A DNA stretch of 64,000 nucleotides, from assembly GCF_014651695.1 (NCBI RefSeq), contig NZ_BMXJ01000005.1:449415-513414 (forward strand), given 5' to 3'. The stretch is from Nocardiopsis terrae. GTDB lineage: Bacteria; Actinomycetota; Actinomycetes; Streptosporangiales; Streptosporangiaceae. The position numbers were made by a program, and so were the translations under genes. Position 1 is the stretch's first letter, and the number at the start of each line of letters is the position of its first letter. Positions 1 through 8,399 of this stretch are shown here, one piece after another. The notes under the pieces were generated by a model, which was not told the DNA's origin, searched no databases, and was given only the letters and a program-made list of their open reading frames with translations.

Positions 1-421
1 CGACAGTGGGGGTCTGCCAGCGGGGGATCTCGAACTCCGCTTCCTCTTCCGTCTCGTCGGCGACCGTTCGGTTCCGGTCGCTGACGGGCTGCTCCGAAAC
101 GGCGGATTCCCGCACCGGCTGGTCAGCCGGTGCGGGTGCGCGCCGAGACTCCTCCGGTTCCCACGCTCGGGCCGGGGCCGTGCCGACCGCGGTGGCGGCC
201 TCCACGGGGACGGACGCCTTCCCCAAACCGTCCGTCCGTTCCGTGTCCGCTCTTGCCCCGCCGAACCGTCCCTGGATGATCGCGCCCAACAGTAGGAGCA
301 CGCTCAGCCCGCCGAGTCCCAGGGCGACGTACACCAGGGTGGTCTCGGCGAGGACCAGGGCAGCTGCGATGACGGCGATGGCCGCCAACACCGCCACGGT
401 GGCGAGGAGGCTAAGGATCAC
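1..421 (-). CDS. Hypothetical membrane protein downstream of divIVA (C-terminus off the left edge)
   Basis: An open frame of 140 codons runs off the window edge, so the protein is partial. It starts at a GTG (421) with a weak AAAGG about 13 bases upstream. The first 50 residues are two hydrophobic stretches (about 2-25 and 30-48), which suggests a two-helix membrane hairpin. A charged, Pro/Ala/Glu-rich cytoplasmic stretch follows, ending near EEEAEFEIPRW at the edge. It lies 72 bp downstream of divIVA on the same strand, so it may be co-transcribed with it. I do not recognise a family. The composition is typical of actinobacterial membrane proteins with a disordered tail. The reading frame is well supported by GC-rich third positions; the function is unknown. 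Confidence 0.55.
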   Translation of the reverse strand, partial: MILSLLATVAVLAAIAVIAAALVLAETTLVYVALGLGGLSVLLLLGAIIQGRFGGARADTERTDGLGKASVPVEAATAVGTAPARAWEPEESRRAPAPADQPVRESAVSEQPVSDRNRTVADETEEEAEFEIPRWQTPTV

Positions 422-481
422 GGGTCGACCAGGGCCTTTACACGTGTGGAGCCGGAGTCTTCAGTTGTTCGGAGCCGCATG

Positions 482-501
482 GCCGCTGACGGGTCAGCGG
501 C
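482..501 (-). terminator. Hairpin overlapping the divIVA stop codon
   Basis: The 9-bp arms GCCGCTGAC and GTCAGCGGC are perfect complements around a 2-base spacer. The stop codon of divIVA lies in one arm. No T tract follows on the minus strand, so this is at best a weak terminator or an mRNA 3'-end stabilising stem. Confidence 0.3.
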
Positions 502-1384
502 GCTCGTGCGGAACCTCGCCCGGGTGGAAGCCACCGTGCTGGGCGGGCTCGGGCTGGCCGAACGGGTTGCCGCCGGGGCCGTGCTGCTGGAGCGCGGGTG
601 CCCCGCCGGTCTGGGGAGCCATCGTCTGGAAGCCGCCCGTGGTGTTCGGGTTGGGCTCGACCGGCTTGCCCTCGTCGTTGAGCTCGCGCAGCTGGCGCTC
701 GAAGTAGTCCTTCAGGCGGCTGCGGTACTCGCGCTCGAAGTCCTTGAGCACGTTGACCTTGTGCTCGAGCTCCTCGCGCTGCTGAACCAGGCTGCCCATG
801 ACCTGACGGTGGCGCTCCTGGGCGTCCCGGTCGAGGTTCTCCGAGCGGGCGCGGGCCTCACCGATGATCTGGTCGGCCTGGCGGCGGGCCTTGCCGAGGA
901 TGTCCTCGGACTCGTGGCGGGCGCGGCCGAGGGTCTCGTCCGCCTCACGGCGGGCGTCGGAGATCGCCTGGTCGGCGGTCTGCTGGGCGAGCGCCAGGAC
1001 ACGGGCCGCCGTGTCCATGTTCTCCTCGCCACCCATGGCCAGGTTCGCGCCGGTCATCGCCATCTGCTGCTGCGGCGCGGGCGGCTGGGGCTCGACGGGC
1101 TGCTGCGCCTGGACGGGCTCCGGGCGCATCTGCTCCATCTGCTGCGGCGCCTCGGGGGCCTGCTGCTCCTGGGGCTGCTGGAAGTCCTGCATGCCGGCGT
1201 TGGGGACCTTGCCCCGCAGGCACTCGGCGAGCTTGCCGCGCAGTTCCTCGTTCTCCTGGATCAGCCGGTCCAGCTCGGACTCGACCTCGTCGAGAAAGGC
1301 GTCGACCTCTTCTTCGTCATACCCGGGTCGGAGCCGGGTGGTACTGAACTGCTTGTTCCGCACATCGGCGGGTGTCAGCGGCAT
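494..1384 (-). CDS. divIVA: DivIVA/Wag31 polar growth and division-site scaffold
   Basis: This 296-residue protein is a DivIVA homologue, the actinobacterial Wag31 that recruits peptidoglycan synthesis to poles and septa. Residues 1-55 match the DivIVA N-terminal domain, which binds curved membrane: MPLTPADVRNKQFSTTRLR and then an acidic helix with DEEEVDAFLDEVE. A Gln/Pro-rich linker spans about 66-110. A long coiled coil (about 125-236, rich in Ala, Arg and Glu heptads) drives oligomerisation, and a Gly/Pro/Gln-rich tail ends the protein. The ATG at 1384 has AAGGAG upstream at good spacing. It is the last core gene of the dcw cluster here. Its own upstream region carries a promoter-like sequence, so it is probably transcribed independently as well as from upstream. 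Confidence 0.95.
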   Translation of the reverse strand: MPLTPADVRNKQFSTTRLRPGYDEEEVDAFLDEVESELDRLIQENEELRGKLAECLRGKVPNAGMQDFQQPQEQQAPEAPQQMEQMRPEPVQAQQPVEPQPPAPQQQMAMTGANLAMGGEENMDTAARVLALAQQTADQAISDARREADETLGRARHESEDILGKARRQADQIIGEARARSENLDRDAQERHRQVMGSLVQQREELEHKVNVLKDFEREYRSRLKDYFERQLRELNDEGKPVEPNPNTTGGFQTMAPQTGGAPALQQHGPGGNPFGQPEPAQHGGFHPGEVPHERR

Positions 1385-1438
1385 GTTCGTCTCCTTGGCG
1401 CGCTTGGAGTCTGTCCGTAGGGACGCTACCTGATCGTG

Positions 1439-1466
1439 ACCTTACGGCAATCCAGATCATGACCAA
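1439..1466 (-). promoter_or_regulatory. divIVA: Candidate divIVA promoter
   Basis: Reading the minus strand, TTGGTC (1466-1461) is followed after 16 bases by TAAGGT (1444-1439), resembling sigma-70 -35 and -10 boxes. A start near 1432 would give a leader of about 48 bases before the ATG. A second overlapping pair, TTGCCG and TAGCGT, is also possible. The same -10 hexamer occurs at the mraZ promoter. Confidence 0.45.
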
Positions 1467-1513
1467 GACCACATATCGGAATCAGGGGCTGTCTTTTCCG
1501 CCCCCGACCTCCT

Positions 1514-1813
1514 CTACCCCACGCTGAGCATCAGGCTCCCCAGAATGCTCTGGAGGATGATCACGGCGAAGAAGAGGACCAGCACACTCAGGTCGAGTGC
1601 GATACTCCCCAGCCGGATCGGCTTGATGAACCTGCGCAGGAACCTCAGTGGCGGATCGGTGATCGTGTACACGATCTCAGCGAGCACAAGCACGAACCCG
1701 GTGGGCCGCCACGTCCGGGAGAAGGACTGCACCATCTCCAGGACCACCCTCGCTATCAGCACGAAGACAAACAGCTGCAGCAGGAAGGACAGCACGGACA
1801 GGACGATACTCAC
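1514..1813 (-). CDS. YggT family membrane protein
   Basis: This is a small integral membrane protein of the YggT family, nearly always found between sepF and divIVA in actinobacteria. I chose the GTG at 1813 (99 residues), preceded by GGGGA; an in-frame TTG at 1831 would add six residues. The N-terminal half is one hydrophobic helix with LLQLFVFVLIARVVLEM. A conserved central loop contains YTITDPPLRFLRRFIKP, the family signature. A second helix, SVLVLFFAVIILQSIL, ends the protein. The biochemical role is not established; family members have been linked to osmotic tolerance and division-site membrane organisation. It is 39 bp from sepF and is presumably co-transcribed with it. Confidence 0.85.
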   Translation of the reverse strand: MSIVLSVLSFLLQLFVFVLIARVVLEMVQSFSRTWRPTGFVLVLAEIVYTITDPPLRFLRRFIKPIRLGSIALDLSVLVLFFAVIILQSILGSLMLSVG

Positions 1814-1852
1814 GGTCGTTCCCCGACCCAATCTCTGGACAAATGTGATGAT

Positions 1853-2380
1853 CTAGCTCTGATTGAAGAACCCTCGCTCGGCGATCCGCGCCTTGTCTTC
1901 GGCGGTCACCTCGACGTTGGCCGGGGACAGCAGGAACACCTTGTTGGTCACGCGTTCGATACTGCCATGGAGACCGAAGATCAGACCAGCCGCGAAGTCG
2001 ACGAGACGCTTGGCGTCGCTGTCGACCATCTCGGTCAGGTTCATGATCACCGGCGTACCTTCCCGGAAGTGCTCTCCGATCGTACGCGCCTCGTTGTAGG
2101 TACGTGGATGGAGCGTGGTGATCCGAGCCAGGTCGGCGGTTGAGGCAGTCATGGCCGTACCACCGCGTCGCTCACCCGTTCCCAGGTAGTCGCCGGTGTC
2201 CGGCACATCCTCGCCTCGTACTTCCTCGCCTCGCGGAGTGTCAGCGTCGCGGTCACGCTGCTCCTCCACGCCCTCGTCGAAATCGTCGAACTCATCATAT
2301 TCGTCCGCATAGCGGTGATCGTAACGGTCGTCCTCCACGAGGCCGAGGTAGACCGCCATCTTGCGCATCGCGCCGGCCAT
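1853..2380 (-). CDS. sepF: SepF, membrane anchor of the Z ring
   Basis: SepF polymerises and tethers FtsZ filaments to the membrane; actinobacteria have no FtsA, so it is the main anchor. The N-terminus [14 protein letters not shown] is the amphipathic membrane-targeting helix. An acidic linker follows, rich in Asp and Glu (about 15-65). The globular SepF domain occupies about 78-170 and includes [18 protein letters not shown], the LVDFAAGL helix and GLHGSIERV, which includes the conserved glycine of the dimer interface. Length (175) is within the family range. The ATG at 2380 has GGAGG seven bases upstream; an in-frame ATG four codons later is less well placed. The upstream neighbour is yggS, the downstream one yggT, the standard order. 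Confidence 0.95.
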   Translation of the reverse strand: MAGAMRKMAVYLGLVEDDRYDHRYADEYDEFDDFDEGVEEQRDRDADTPRGEEVRGEDVPDTGDYLGTGERRGGTAMTASTADLARITTLHPRTYNEARTIGEHFREGTPVIMNLTEMVDSDAKRLVDFAAGLIFGLHGSIERVTNKVFLLSPANVEVTAEDKARIAERGFFNQS

Positions 2381-2506
2381 CTCATGTCCTCCGTCGTCCC
2401 CGCGGCCTTCACCGCAGCCGACTCCTCCGTCTTCGGCCCCTGCGCCCCGCGTACACGGGGTGTTCGTCCATTCGGGCGAACGCCACAGACAGGCCCCAAG
2501 GTCTAT

Positions 2507-2524
2507 GTGGGGACATTACCCCAC
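2507..2524 (-). terminator. Short inverted repeat at the yggS stop
   Basis: GTGGGG and CCCCAC flank six bases that contain the TAA stop of yggS. The stem is only 6 bp and has no T tract. It may slow transcription between yggS and sepF but is weak evidence for termination. Confidence 0.25.
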
Positions 2525-3244
2525 GATCGGTCCCCGGGAGCCGAGCAACGCCGTACCGAGTCGCAGGTGTGTCGCGCCCCGTCCGATCGCGGCCTCCAGG
2601 TCCCCGCTCATCCCCGCGGAGATCACCGTTGCCCGAGGGTAGTGATCCCGGACCACCCCCGCCACCTCCTGCAGGCGGGCGAAGGCCGCGTCCGGGTCTC
2701 CGTCCCGGGGGGCGACCGCCATCACACCGCCGAGGGTGAGCGCCTCGTGTTCGGCGATCCGCTCCGCGAGCCCAACCACGTCCCCCGGATCCACGCCTCC
2801 GCGCGGGCCGATGACCCCGGCCTCGGAATCGGTGTCCAGGTTGACCTGTACCAGACAGGTCAGACGCCGACCCGCCGCCGCGGCCCGGTCACCCAACGCC
2901 CTGGCGAGTTTGGCCCGGTCGACCGAGTGCACCACATTCGCGTAGGAGGCCACGGAACGTGCCTTGTTGGTCTGCAACTGGCCGACGAAGTGCCAGTTCA
3001 GGCCGAGGTCGGCAGTCTCCGCGGCCTTCGGGGCCGCTTCCTGGTCACGGTTCTCCCCGACGTCGGTGACCCCCAGGGAGGCGAGAATGCGCACATCGCT
3101 GGCCGGGTAGGTCTTCGTCACTCCGATCAGCGACACCTCCGAGGGGTCGCGGCCGGCCTTCTCGCAGGCCTCCTCGATCCTGGCCCGCGCGGCCCGGATG
3201 TTGGCGCGGATCTGCTCGGTGCGCGCGGGACCGGTATGTGACAC
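2516..3244 (-). CDS. YggS/PLPBP pyridoxal-phosphate homeostasis protein
   Basis: This is a fold-type III PLP-binding protein of the YggS/PROSC family, involved in vitamin B6 homeostasis rather than catalysis. The PLP-binding lysine is visible in IGVTKTYPASDV. The family features NWHFVGQLQTNKAR and the C-terminal MSGDLEAAIGRGATHLRLGTALLG (positions 2540-2620 region, phosphate-binding) are present. I chose GTG 3244 (242 residues), which has AGAAGGA six bases upstream and gives the normal family length. An in-frame GTG at 3376 would add 44 low-complexity residues and overlap pgeF. The usual GENR sequence is present as VGENRDQE. It lies between pgeF and sepF, as in most actinobacterial dcw clusters. 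Confidence 0.9.
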   Translation of the reverse strand: MSHTGPARTEQIRANIRAARARIEEACEKAGRDPSEVSLIGVTKTYPASDVRILASLGVTDVGENRDQEAAPKAAETADLGLNWHFVGQLQTNKARSVASYANVVHSVDRAKLARALGDRAAAAGRRLTCLVQVNLDTDSEAGVIGPRGGVDPGDVVGLAERIAEHEALTLGGVMAVAPRDGDPDAAFARLQEVAGVVRDHYPRATVISAGMSGDLEAAIGRGATHLRLGTALLGSRGPIVG

Positions 3245-3368
3245 GGGTGTTCCTTCTCTTCCTACTGCTGTGGCCGGATGTGGCTGCGGTGTGGCCGGTT
3301 GCGGCCCCGCCGAAGGACCGCGCGGCTCAGGCCCCAGGGCTCCTCCGCGGGCCGGGGTGGCGAAGACC

Positions 3369-4088
3369 TCATTCACGCCAGAGGAAGGAGGCGAACCGGC
3401 CGGTGGGCGCGTCCCCGCGGTGGGAGAACAGTTCCGGGCTCTCCAGGGTGCAGCGGCCGTCAGCGAGGACGTCCCCGACCCCGGCTCGGCCCAGTTGGGC
3501 CGTGACGGCGGCCGTCATGTCCACACCCGTGCTGCCCTGTCTGGTGGTCGAGGCCGCCTCCGGGGTCCGTGCGGCGGTCTCGGCCTGGAGGTCGGGCGGA
3601 ACCTCGTAGCACCGGCCGCAGATGGCCGGCCCGAGGAAGACGGTGATCCGGTCACGTCGGGCGCCCTGGGCGACCATGGTGTCCACCAGGTTGACGGCCA
3701 CGCCGTGCGCGGTGCCCAGCCTTCCCGAGTGGGCCGCGCCCAGCACCCCCGCCTCGCCGTCGGCGGCCAGAACGGGCAGGCAGTCCGCCGCCATCGAGGC
3801 GAGCACCAGGTCCGGGCGGGTGGTCACCACACCGTCGCAGGTGCCGACCCCGCCGGGCTCGGTGGCCACGAGCACGTCGGCGCTGTGGACCTGGTTCATC
3901 CACACGACCCGCTCGACGCCGAACCCGAGGTCCTCGGCCGCTCGGGCCCGGTTGGCGGTGACCGCCTCCCGGGTGTCGCCGGTACCCAACCCGAGGTTGA
4001 GCGAGTCGAACGGCGGCCGGCTCACCCCGCCCTTGCGTTCGGTGACGGCGGCACGGACACCGTGTCCCAGGTCGATGATGTCTCCCAT
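3369..4088 (-). CDS. pgeF: PgeF/YfiH laccase-domain protein (purine nucleoside phosphorylase / peptidoglycan editing family)
   Basis: The protein belongs to the DUF152/YfiH/LACC1 family: zinc enzymes with adenosine deaminase and purine nucleoside phosphorylase activities, also described as a cytoplasmic peptidoglycan-editing factor. With the ATG at 4088 it has 239 residues, near the family norm. The metal ligands are visible as His68 (MNQVHSADV), Cys103 (MAADCLPV) and His120 (GAAHSGRLG), followed by GPAICGRCYEV. The usual AHAGWRG is altered to AHSGRLG, losing the aromatic residue. GGAAGGA lies 13 bases before the ATG; a GTG at 4187 in the same frame would add 33 residues without homology. It directly follows ftsZ and precedes yggS, the conserved arrangement. 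Confidence 0.88.
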   Translation of the reverse strand: MGDIIDLGHGVRAAVTERKGGVSRPPFDSLNLGLGTGDTREAVTANRARAAEDLGFGVERVVWMNQVHSADVLVATEPGGVGTCDGVVTTRPDLVLASMAADCLPVLAADGEAGVLGAAHSGRLGTAHGVAVNLVDTMVAQGARRDRITVFLGPAICGRCYEVPPDLQAETAARTPEAASTTRQGSTGVDMTAAVTAQLGRAGVGDVLADGRCTLESPELFSHRGDAPTGRFASFLWRE

Positions 4089-4213
4089 CGGATCGACGCG
4101 GTCCTTCCCTCGGCCCCGCGGGGAACCGGACGGTTCTGCCTCCGGGGGCGGCGACGGCCCCGCCACGAGGGTCGGGGCCGCTGACACGTCGATGGTACCG
4201 GGATGGTGGCGGA

Positions 4214-5704
4214 CTACTTCAGGAACTCCGGCACGTCCAGGTCGTCGGGGTCGTCGAAGATCACTCGGCGCCGGGGCGTGGGAACCTCACCGCGGCGTTC
4301 GGAGGCGTCCGAGACCGCGTGGATGTGGCTCGACTGGGTCTCCTGCTCGGCCTCGGGCTCCGACGCGGGTTCCGGTGCGGGCTGCTCCTCGGCGGGGGCG
4401 GCCTGCGGCTCCGGAGCGGCCGGCTCGGGCTCGGGGTAGGAGACCTGGTAGCCGCTGCTCTGGTTCTGCTCGGGCTGGGCCGGAGCCTGGGTGCGCTGGG
4501 GTTCCTGACGGACCGGCTCCGGAGCGGCCGGCGGCTGGACCGGCGGCATGGCGGGCCGTGGGGCCTCCTGCGCGGGCTGGGCCGGGCGGGAGGGGGTGAT
4601 CCACGGCATGCTGGTGGCCGGCGCCCCGCTCGCGTCCGCGGTGGACGGTGCCGTCTTGGCCGACGACTCCTCCCCACCGGACGTGATGCCTGCCGTGGGG
4701 GCGACGGCCTCAGGAGGGTCCACCGGCTGGCGCTCCCGCACCACGGCACCGGTGACCTCGGGTTCGTCGAAGCCCGCCGCGATGACGGTGACCCGCACCT
4801 CGTCGCCCAGGGCGTCGTCGATGACGGCGCCGAAGATGATGTTGGCATCGGGCGCGGCCGAGTTGGCGACCAGCTGCGCGGCCTCGTTGATCTCGAAGAG
4901 GCCCAGGTCGGATCCGCCCTGGATGGACAGGAGCACACCGTGTGCGCCGTCGATGCTGGCTTCGAGGAGCGGTGAGGAGATCGCCAGTTCGGCCGCTGCG
5001 ACGGCCCTGTCGTCCCCTCGTGCCGATCCGATCCCCATCAGCGCCGACCCTGCCCCCGACATGACCGACTTGACGTCGGCGAAGTCCAGGTTGATCAGGC
5101 CCGGCGTGGTGATCAGGTCGGTGATGCCCTGGACACCGGAGAGCAGGACCTGGTCGGCCGCCTTGAAGGCGTCCAACACGCTGACCTGGCGGTCCGAGAT
5201 GGACAGCAGGCGGTCATTGGGGATGACGATGAGGGTGTCGACCTCCTCGCGGAGCATCGCTATCCCCGACTCGGCCTGGGTCGCCCGGCGCTTGCCCTCG
5301 AAACCGAAGGGGCGGGTGACCACTCCGATGGTGAGCGCGCCGAGGGAACGGGCGATGTTGGCGACGACGGGGGCTCCGCCGGTGCCGGTTCCACCACCCT
5401 CTCCGGCCGTGACGAAGACCATGTCGGCCCCCTTGAGGACCTCCTCGATCTCCTCCCGGTGATCCTCCGCGGCCTTGCGACCGACATCGGGGTTGGCGCC
5501 TGCGCCCAGGCCACGGGTGAGCTCACGGCCGACGTCGAGCTTGACGTCCGCGTCACTCATCAGCAGCGCTTGCGCGTCGGTGTTGATCGCGATGAACTCG
5601 ACGCCCTTGAGCCCCTCTTCGATCATTCGGTTGACGGCGTTGACACCGCCGCCGCCGATGCCGACGACTTTGATGACCGCGAGGTAGTTCTGCGGTGCTG
5701 CCAC
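4214..5704 (-). CDS. ftsZ: FtsZ, tubulin-like Z-ring GTPase
   Basis: FtsZ polymerises with GTP into the ring that organises septation. The first 315 residues are nearly identical to other actinobacterial FtsZ proteins. The N-terminus is [20 protein letters not shown], the tubulin signature [14 protein letters not shown] binds GTP, and the T7 loop region [19 protein letters not shown] is intact. An unusually long Pro/Gln/Glu-rich linker (about 320-480) leads to the conserved C-terminal peptide [10 protein letters not shown], which binds SepF. I chose GTG 5704 (496 residues), with GGAAAGG upstream and the family N-terminus; ATG 5728 would add eight residues. It is separated from ftsQ by 501 bp holding its own promoter. 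Confidence 0.98.
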   Translation of the reverse strand: MAAPQNYLAVIKVVGIGGGGVNAVNRMIEEGLKGVEFIAINTDAQALLMSDADVKLDVGRELTRGLGAGANPDVGRKAAEDHREEIEEVLKGADMVFVTAGEGGGTGTGGAPVVANIARSLGALTIGVVTRPFGFEGKRRATQAESGIAMLREEVDTLIVIPNDRLLSISDRQVSVLDAFKAADQVLLSGVQGITDLITTPGLINLDFADVKSVMSGAGSALMGIGSARGDDRAVAAAELAISSPLLEASIDGAHGVLLSIQGGSDLGLFEINEAAQLVANSAAPDANIIFGAVIDDALGDEVRVTVIAAGFDEPEVTGAVVRERQPVDPPEAVAPTAGITSGGEESSAKTAPSTADASGAPATSMPWITPSRPAQPAQEAPRPAMPPVQPPAAPEPVRQEPQRTQAPAQPEQNQSSGYQVSYPEPEPAAPEPQAAPAEEQPAPEPASEPEAEQETQSSHIHAVSDASERRGEVPTPRRRVIFDDPDDLDVPEFLK

Positions 5705-6205
5705 GACGAGGGGCCTTTCCGCTCGCATACGCCGTTCCGTCTCCGCGTCCGCTGACCGGTGGCCAACGGGTGCGCCGGCGGTTCGGCATCCGGTTCTACA
5801 GTGTGCGTTTCGGGTGCTCCCGCCCGGCGGCCGCGTGAGCGGCTGCCTGTGGAGGACCCGGGGTCACCGGTACCGTCCTGCGTCTGCCGTACGACCCTGA
5901 GGGTCCGGATACGGCCCGCTCCGCGAAGCGGGGGCGAAACGGTTCCTGAGTACCCCGAAAAGCGTGTTTTACTGCGTGGTTGACAGTGGTTGTGCTTCCC
6001 GACAGTAAGCGGACTGTCGAGTACGGGCAACCGAAGACAGCTTCAGCCTAACGTCGTATAACGCGAGGAAGCGAAGTGCGCACTCGGCGCGTCGCGTCTG
6101 GAATGTCCTCGGCGCGTGTCGGTCGGCGGGTCCGCGGCCGTACTCGTGGCCCCAACAGCCCCTTGCCCCGGGCTCTCCCCCGCGCCCCCTCCCTTGGGAA
6201 ACGTT
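5705..6205 (-). other. ftsQ-ftsZ intergenic region (ftsZ leader)
   Basis: No credible gene lies in these 501 bp. On the minus strand it holds a promoter-like sequence near 6002-6030 and then a GC-rich leader of about 290 bases. Two potential stems lie in the leader: CCCGCT/AGCGGG near 5920, and an imperfect GGCGGCCGC/GCGGCTGCC near 5828. A dedicated, regulated ftsZ promoter region is typical of sporulating and mycelial actinomycetes. Confidence 0.6.
6000..6030 (-). promoter_or_regulatory. ftsZ: Candidate ftsZ promoter with overlapping inverted repeat
   Basis: On the minus strand TTGCCC (6030-6025) and TACTGT (6007-6002) are separated by 17 bases. A perfect inverted repeat, CGACAGT-N6-ACTGTCG (6000-6019), covers the -10 box, and a third GACAGT occurs at 5982-5987. 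This is the layout of a repressor operator on the ftsZ promoter. No regulator is identified. Confidence 0.45.
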
Positions 6206-6934
6206 TCACCGAACGATGGCCAAGTCCGGGGTTCCGACATCGTAGACACGCCCCTCCTCCGGCGGGTGTTCGCGCATCAGCACCCGCAGGACCTCGCTCT
6301 TGTCCTCGGCGCCCTGCGCCAGGCCCCACTCCACGAGGGATCCGTTGCCGAGTTCGACGGTGATCTGTTCCGTGTCGGTGGCGTCGATGAGCTGTATCTG
6401 GGCGATGAGGGAGTCCGGGGCGCCCTCGACGATGTCCGCCGCCGCCCGGACCGCGTCGTTCCCCTCGATCTCCCCGGTGACCCGGACCAGCGGGTGTGTG
6501 CCGGGACGGGTCGGCGAGTCCTCGATACGCACCCCGTCGCCGTCGACGAGCCGGTACTCCTCCCCCACCCGGACGGCGAGCAGGGGTCTGCGCTCGACTA
6601 CCTCCACGTCGAGGGTCGCGGGCCAGCCGCGGGTCACCCTCGCGGACTCGACCAGGTCCAGGCTCTCGGCGCGCTCGCGGCCGCGGTCCAGGTCCACCCG
6701 TATCAACGGGGTCCCCGTGTCCACGGCCACGGCCGCGACGACCTCCTCCCTCGGCACCCGGTCCAGGCCGGTGACGGCGACGTCACGCACGACCAGCAGC
6801 CGGGAGCCGAGCAGCACCCACGTGACCACGCAGATCAGGGAGACGACGAGCAGTACCGCGAAGGCGACCTTCCAGGGATCCGACCCCCTGCGCGGCGCGG
6901 CCTCGTTCCTCGCCCTGGTCCGGTCAGCGCCCAC
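6206..6934 (-). CDS. ftsQ: FtsQ/DivIB divisome membrane protein
   Basis: FtsQ is the bitopic scaffold that links early and late division proteins. With GTG 6934 it has 242 residues: a short basic cytoplasmic tail (1-20), one transmembrane helix (about 22-44, VAFAVLLVVSLICVVTWVLL), then a POTRA domain (about 48-116, beginning LLVVRDVAVTGLDRVPREEV) and the FtsQ beta domain. The start is strongly supported: AGAGGAG lies five bases upstream and overlaps the murC stop codon, so the two genes are translationally close. A longer frame to 7123 lies inside murC and is rejected. It is the last gene of the mur block before the ftsZ promoter region. Confidence 0.95.
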   Translation of the reverse strand: MGADRTRARNEAAPRRGSDPWKVAFAVLLVVSLICVVTWVLLGSRLLVVRDVAVTGLDRVPREEVVAAVAVDTGTPLIRVDLDRGRERAESLDLVESARVTRGWPATLDVEVVERRPLLAVRVGEEYRLVDGDGVRIEDSPTRPGTHPLVRVTGEIEGNDAVRAAADIVEGAPDSLIAQIQLIDATDTEQITVELGNGSLVEWGLAQGAEDKSEVLRVLMREHPPEEGRVYDVGTPDLAIVR

Positions 6935-6944
6935 GTGTGCTCCT

Positions 6945-8399
6945 CTAGCTGGTTTCCGTGCCTTCTGCCGCCTCCGCGAGCGCCTCCACGATCCGCGGCC
7001 CCAGCTCGGTGACATCGCCCGCGCCCATGGTGAGGACGATGTCCCCGGGACGGGCCAGTTCGGCGGCCCGGCGCACGGCCTCGTCCCGGCCCGGCACGTA
7101 CCGGACCCGGTCATGGGACACACGGGAGGTGATGAGCTCGCCGGTGACCCCGGGTTCGGGGTCCTCGCGGGCCGCGTAGACCTCCATCACCACGACCTCG
7201 TCAGCCAGGCTCAGGGCCTGCGCGAACTCCTCGGCAAAGATACGGGTCCGGCTGTACAGGTGCGGCTGGAACACGGCGACGACCCGGCCTTCCGGGATCT
7301 GTTCCTCCGCGTCCTCGGCGAACGACCGCAGCGCGGCGCGCGTGGCACGCAGGTCGGCGTCGATCTCGGTGGGGTGGTGGGCGTAGCTGTCGTAGACACC
7401 CACACCGTTGCCCTCGCCCTTGAGTTCGAAGCGGCGGGCGGCCCCGGCGAAGTCCGCGATGCCCTCCACGGCGATCTCCAGGTCGTGGCCGAGTTCGTCG
7501 GCGACGGCGACCGCGGCGGCGGCGTTCAGGACGTTGTGGAGTCCGGGGACGGCCAGGGTGCCGTCGATCGGGTCACCGGTGGCGGTCTGGAGGGTGAACT
7601 CGGTGGTGAAACCGCGGGCGCGGATCCGGGTGATCCGGTAGTCCGCGTCCTCGGCCTCGCCGTAGGTGAGTACCCTCCTGCCGCGTTCACGGGCGAGCTC
7701 GGCGACGGTGCGGGCACCCGGGTCGTCGATCCCGACGATCAGGGTGCGCTCGACCCGGTCGACGAACGACGCGAAGTTGGCGTGGATCTCGTCGATGCCG
7801 CTGTAGTTGTCCAGGTGGTCGGCCTCGACGTTGGTGACCACGGCGATCTTGGGCGAGAGCATCAGGAAGGACCCGTCGCTCTCGTCCGCCTCCACCGCGA
7901 TGGCCTCACCGATCCCGGCGTCGGCGCCCAGGCCGGTGGTGACCAGTTTGCCGCCGATCACGTAACCGGGATCCGCGCCCAGGTGTTGCAGGACCACGGT
8001 GACCATGGAGGTCGTGGTGGTCTTGCCGTGGGTGCCGGAGATCGCGATGCCCTCGCGGTTCAGCAGGAGGGCGCCCAGGGCCGCGGCACGGGGCAGGATG
8101 CGGATGCCGCGGCTGCGCGCCTCGGCGAGTTCGGGGTTGTCCTCGCGGATGGCGGAGGAGACCACGAGCGTCTCGGCCTTGCCCAGGTTCTCGGCGGCGT
8201 GGCCCACATGGACTTCGGCGCCCATCTGTTCGAGTTCGCGCAGGGTCTCGCTGTCGCGGGCGTCACTGCCAGAGACCTCGACCCCCGACTGCAGCAGCAC
8301 GCGGGCGATACCGGACATGCCGGCGCCGCCCAGGCCGATGAAGTGGGTGCGGCCGAGCTCGTCGACGGGGACCGGGTCGGTCGGCTGGACCAGGCTCAT
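6945..8399 (-). CDS. murC: MurC, UDP-N-acetylmuramate--L-alanine ligase
   Basis: MurC adds L-alanine to UDP-MurNAc, the first amino acid of the stem peptide, in the cytoplasm. The 484 residues include the N-terminal Rossmann domain (HFIGLGGAGMSGIARVL), the ATP P-loop SGTHGKTTTT at about 121-130, the central-domain sequence VTNVEADHLDNY, and the C-terminal ligase domain with YDSYAHHPTEI and VFQPHLYSRT. Length and motif order are normal for MurC. The ATG at 8399 overlaps the murG stop by four bases (ATGA), which suggests translational coupling. It lies between murG and ftsQ. Confidence 0.97.
   Translation of the reverse strand: MSLVQPTDPVPVDELGRTHFIGLGGAGMSGIARVLLQSGVEVSGSDARDSETLRELEQMGAEVHVGHAAENLGKAETLVVSSAIREDNPELAEARSRGIRILPRAAALGALLLNREGIAISGTHGKTTTTSMVTVVLQHLGADPGYVIGGKLVTTGLGADAGIGEAIAVEADESDGSFLMLSPKIAVVTNVEADHLDNYSGIDEIHANFASFVDRVERTLIVGIDDPGARTVAELARERGRRVLTYGEAEDADYRITRIRARGFTTEFTLQTATGDPIDGTLAVPGLHNVLNAAAAVAVADELGHDLEIAVEGIADFAGAARRFELKGEGNGVGVYDSYAHHPTEIDADLRATRAALRSFAEDAEEQIPEGRVVAVFQPHLYSRTRIFAEEFAQALSLADEVVVMEVYAAREDPEPGVTGELITSRVSHDRVRYVPGRDEAVRRAAELARPGDIVLTMGAGDVTELGPRIVEALAEAAEGTETS

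Noticed and set aside
3245..3376. N-terminal extension of YggS to GTG 3376
   Set aside because: The added residues are low-complexity Pro/Gly/Ala and the internal GTG 3244 has a good ribosome-binding site and the family length. The overlap with pgeF makes the long form possible but unlikely.
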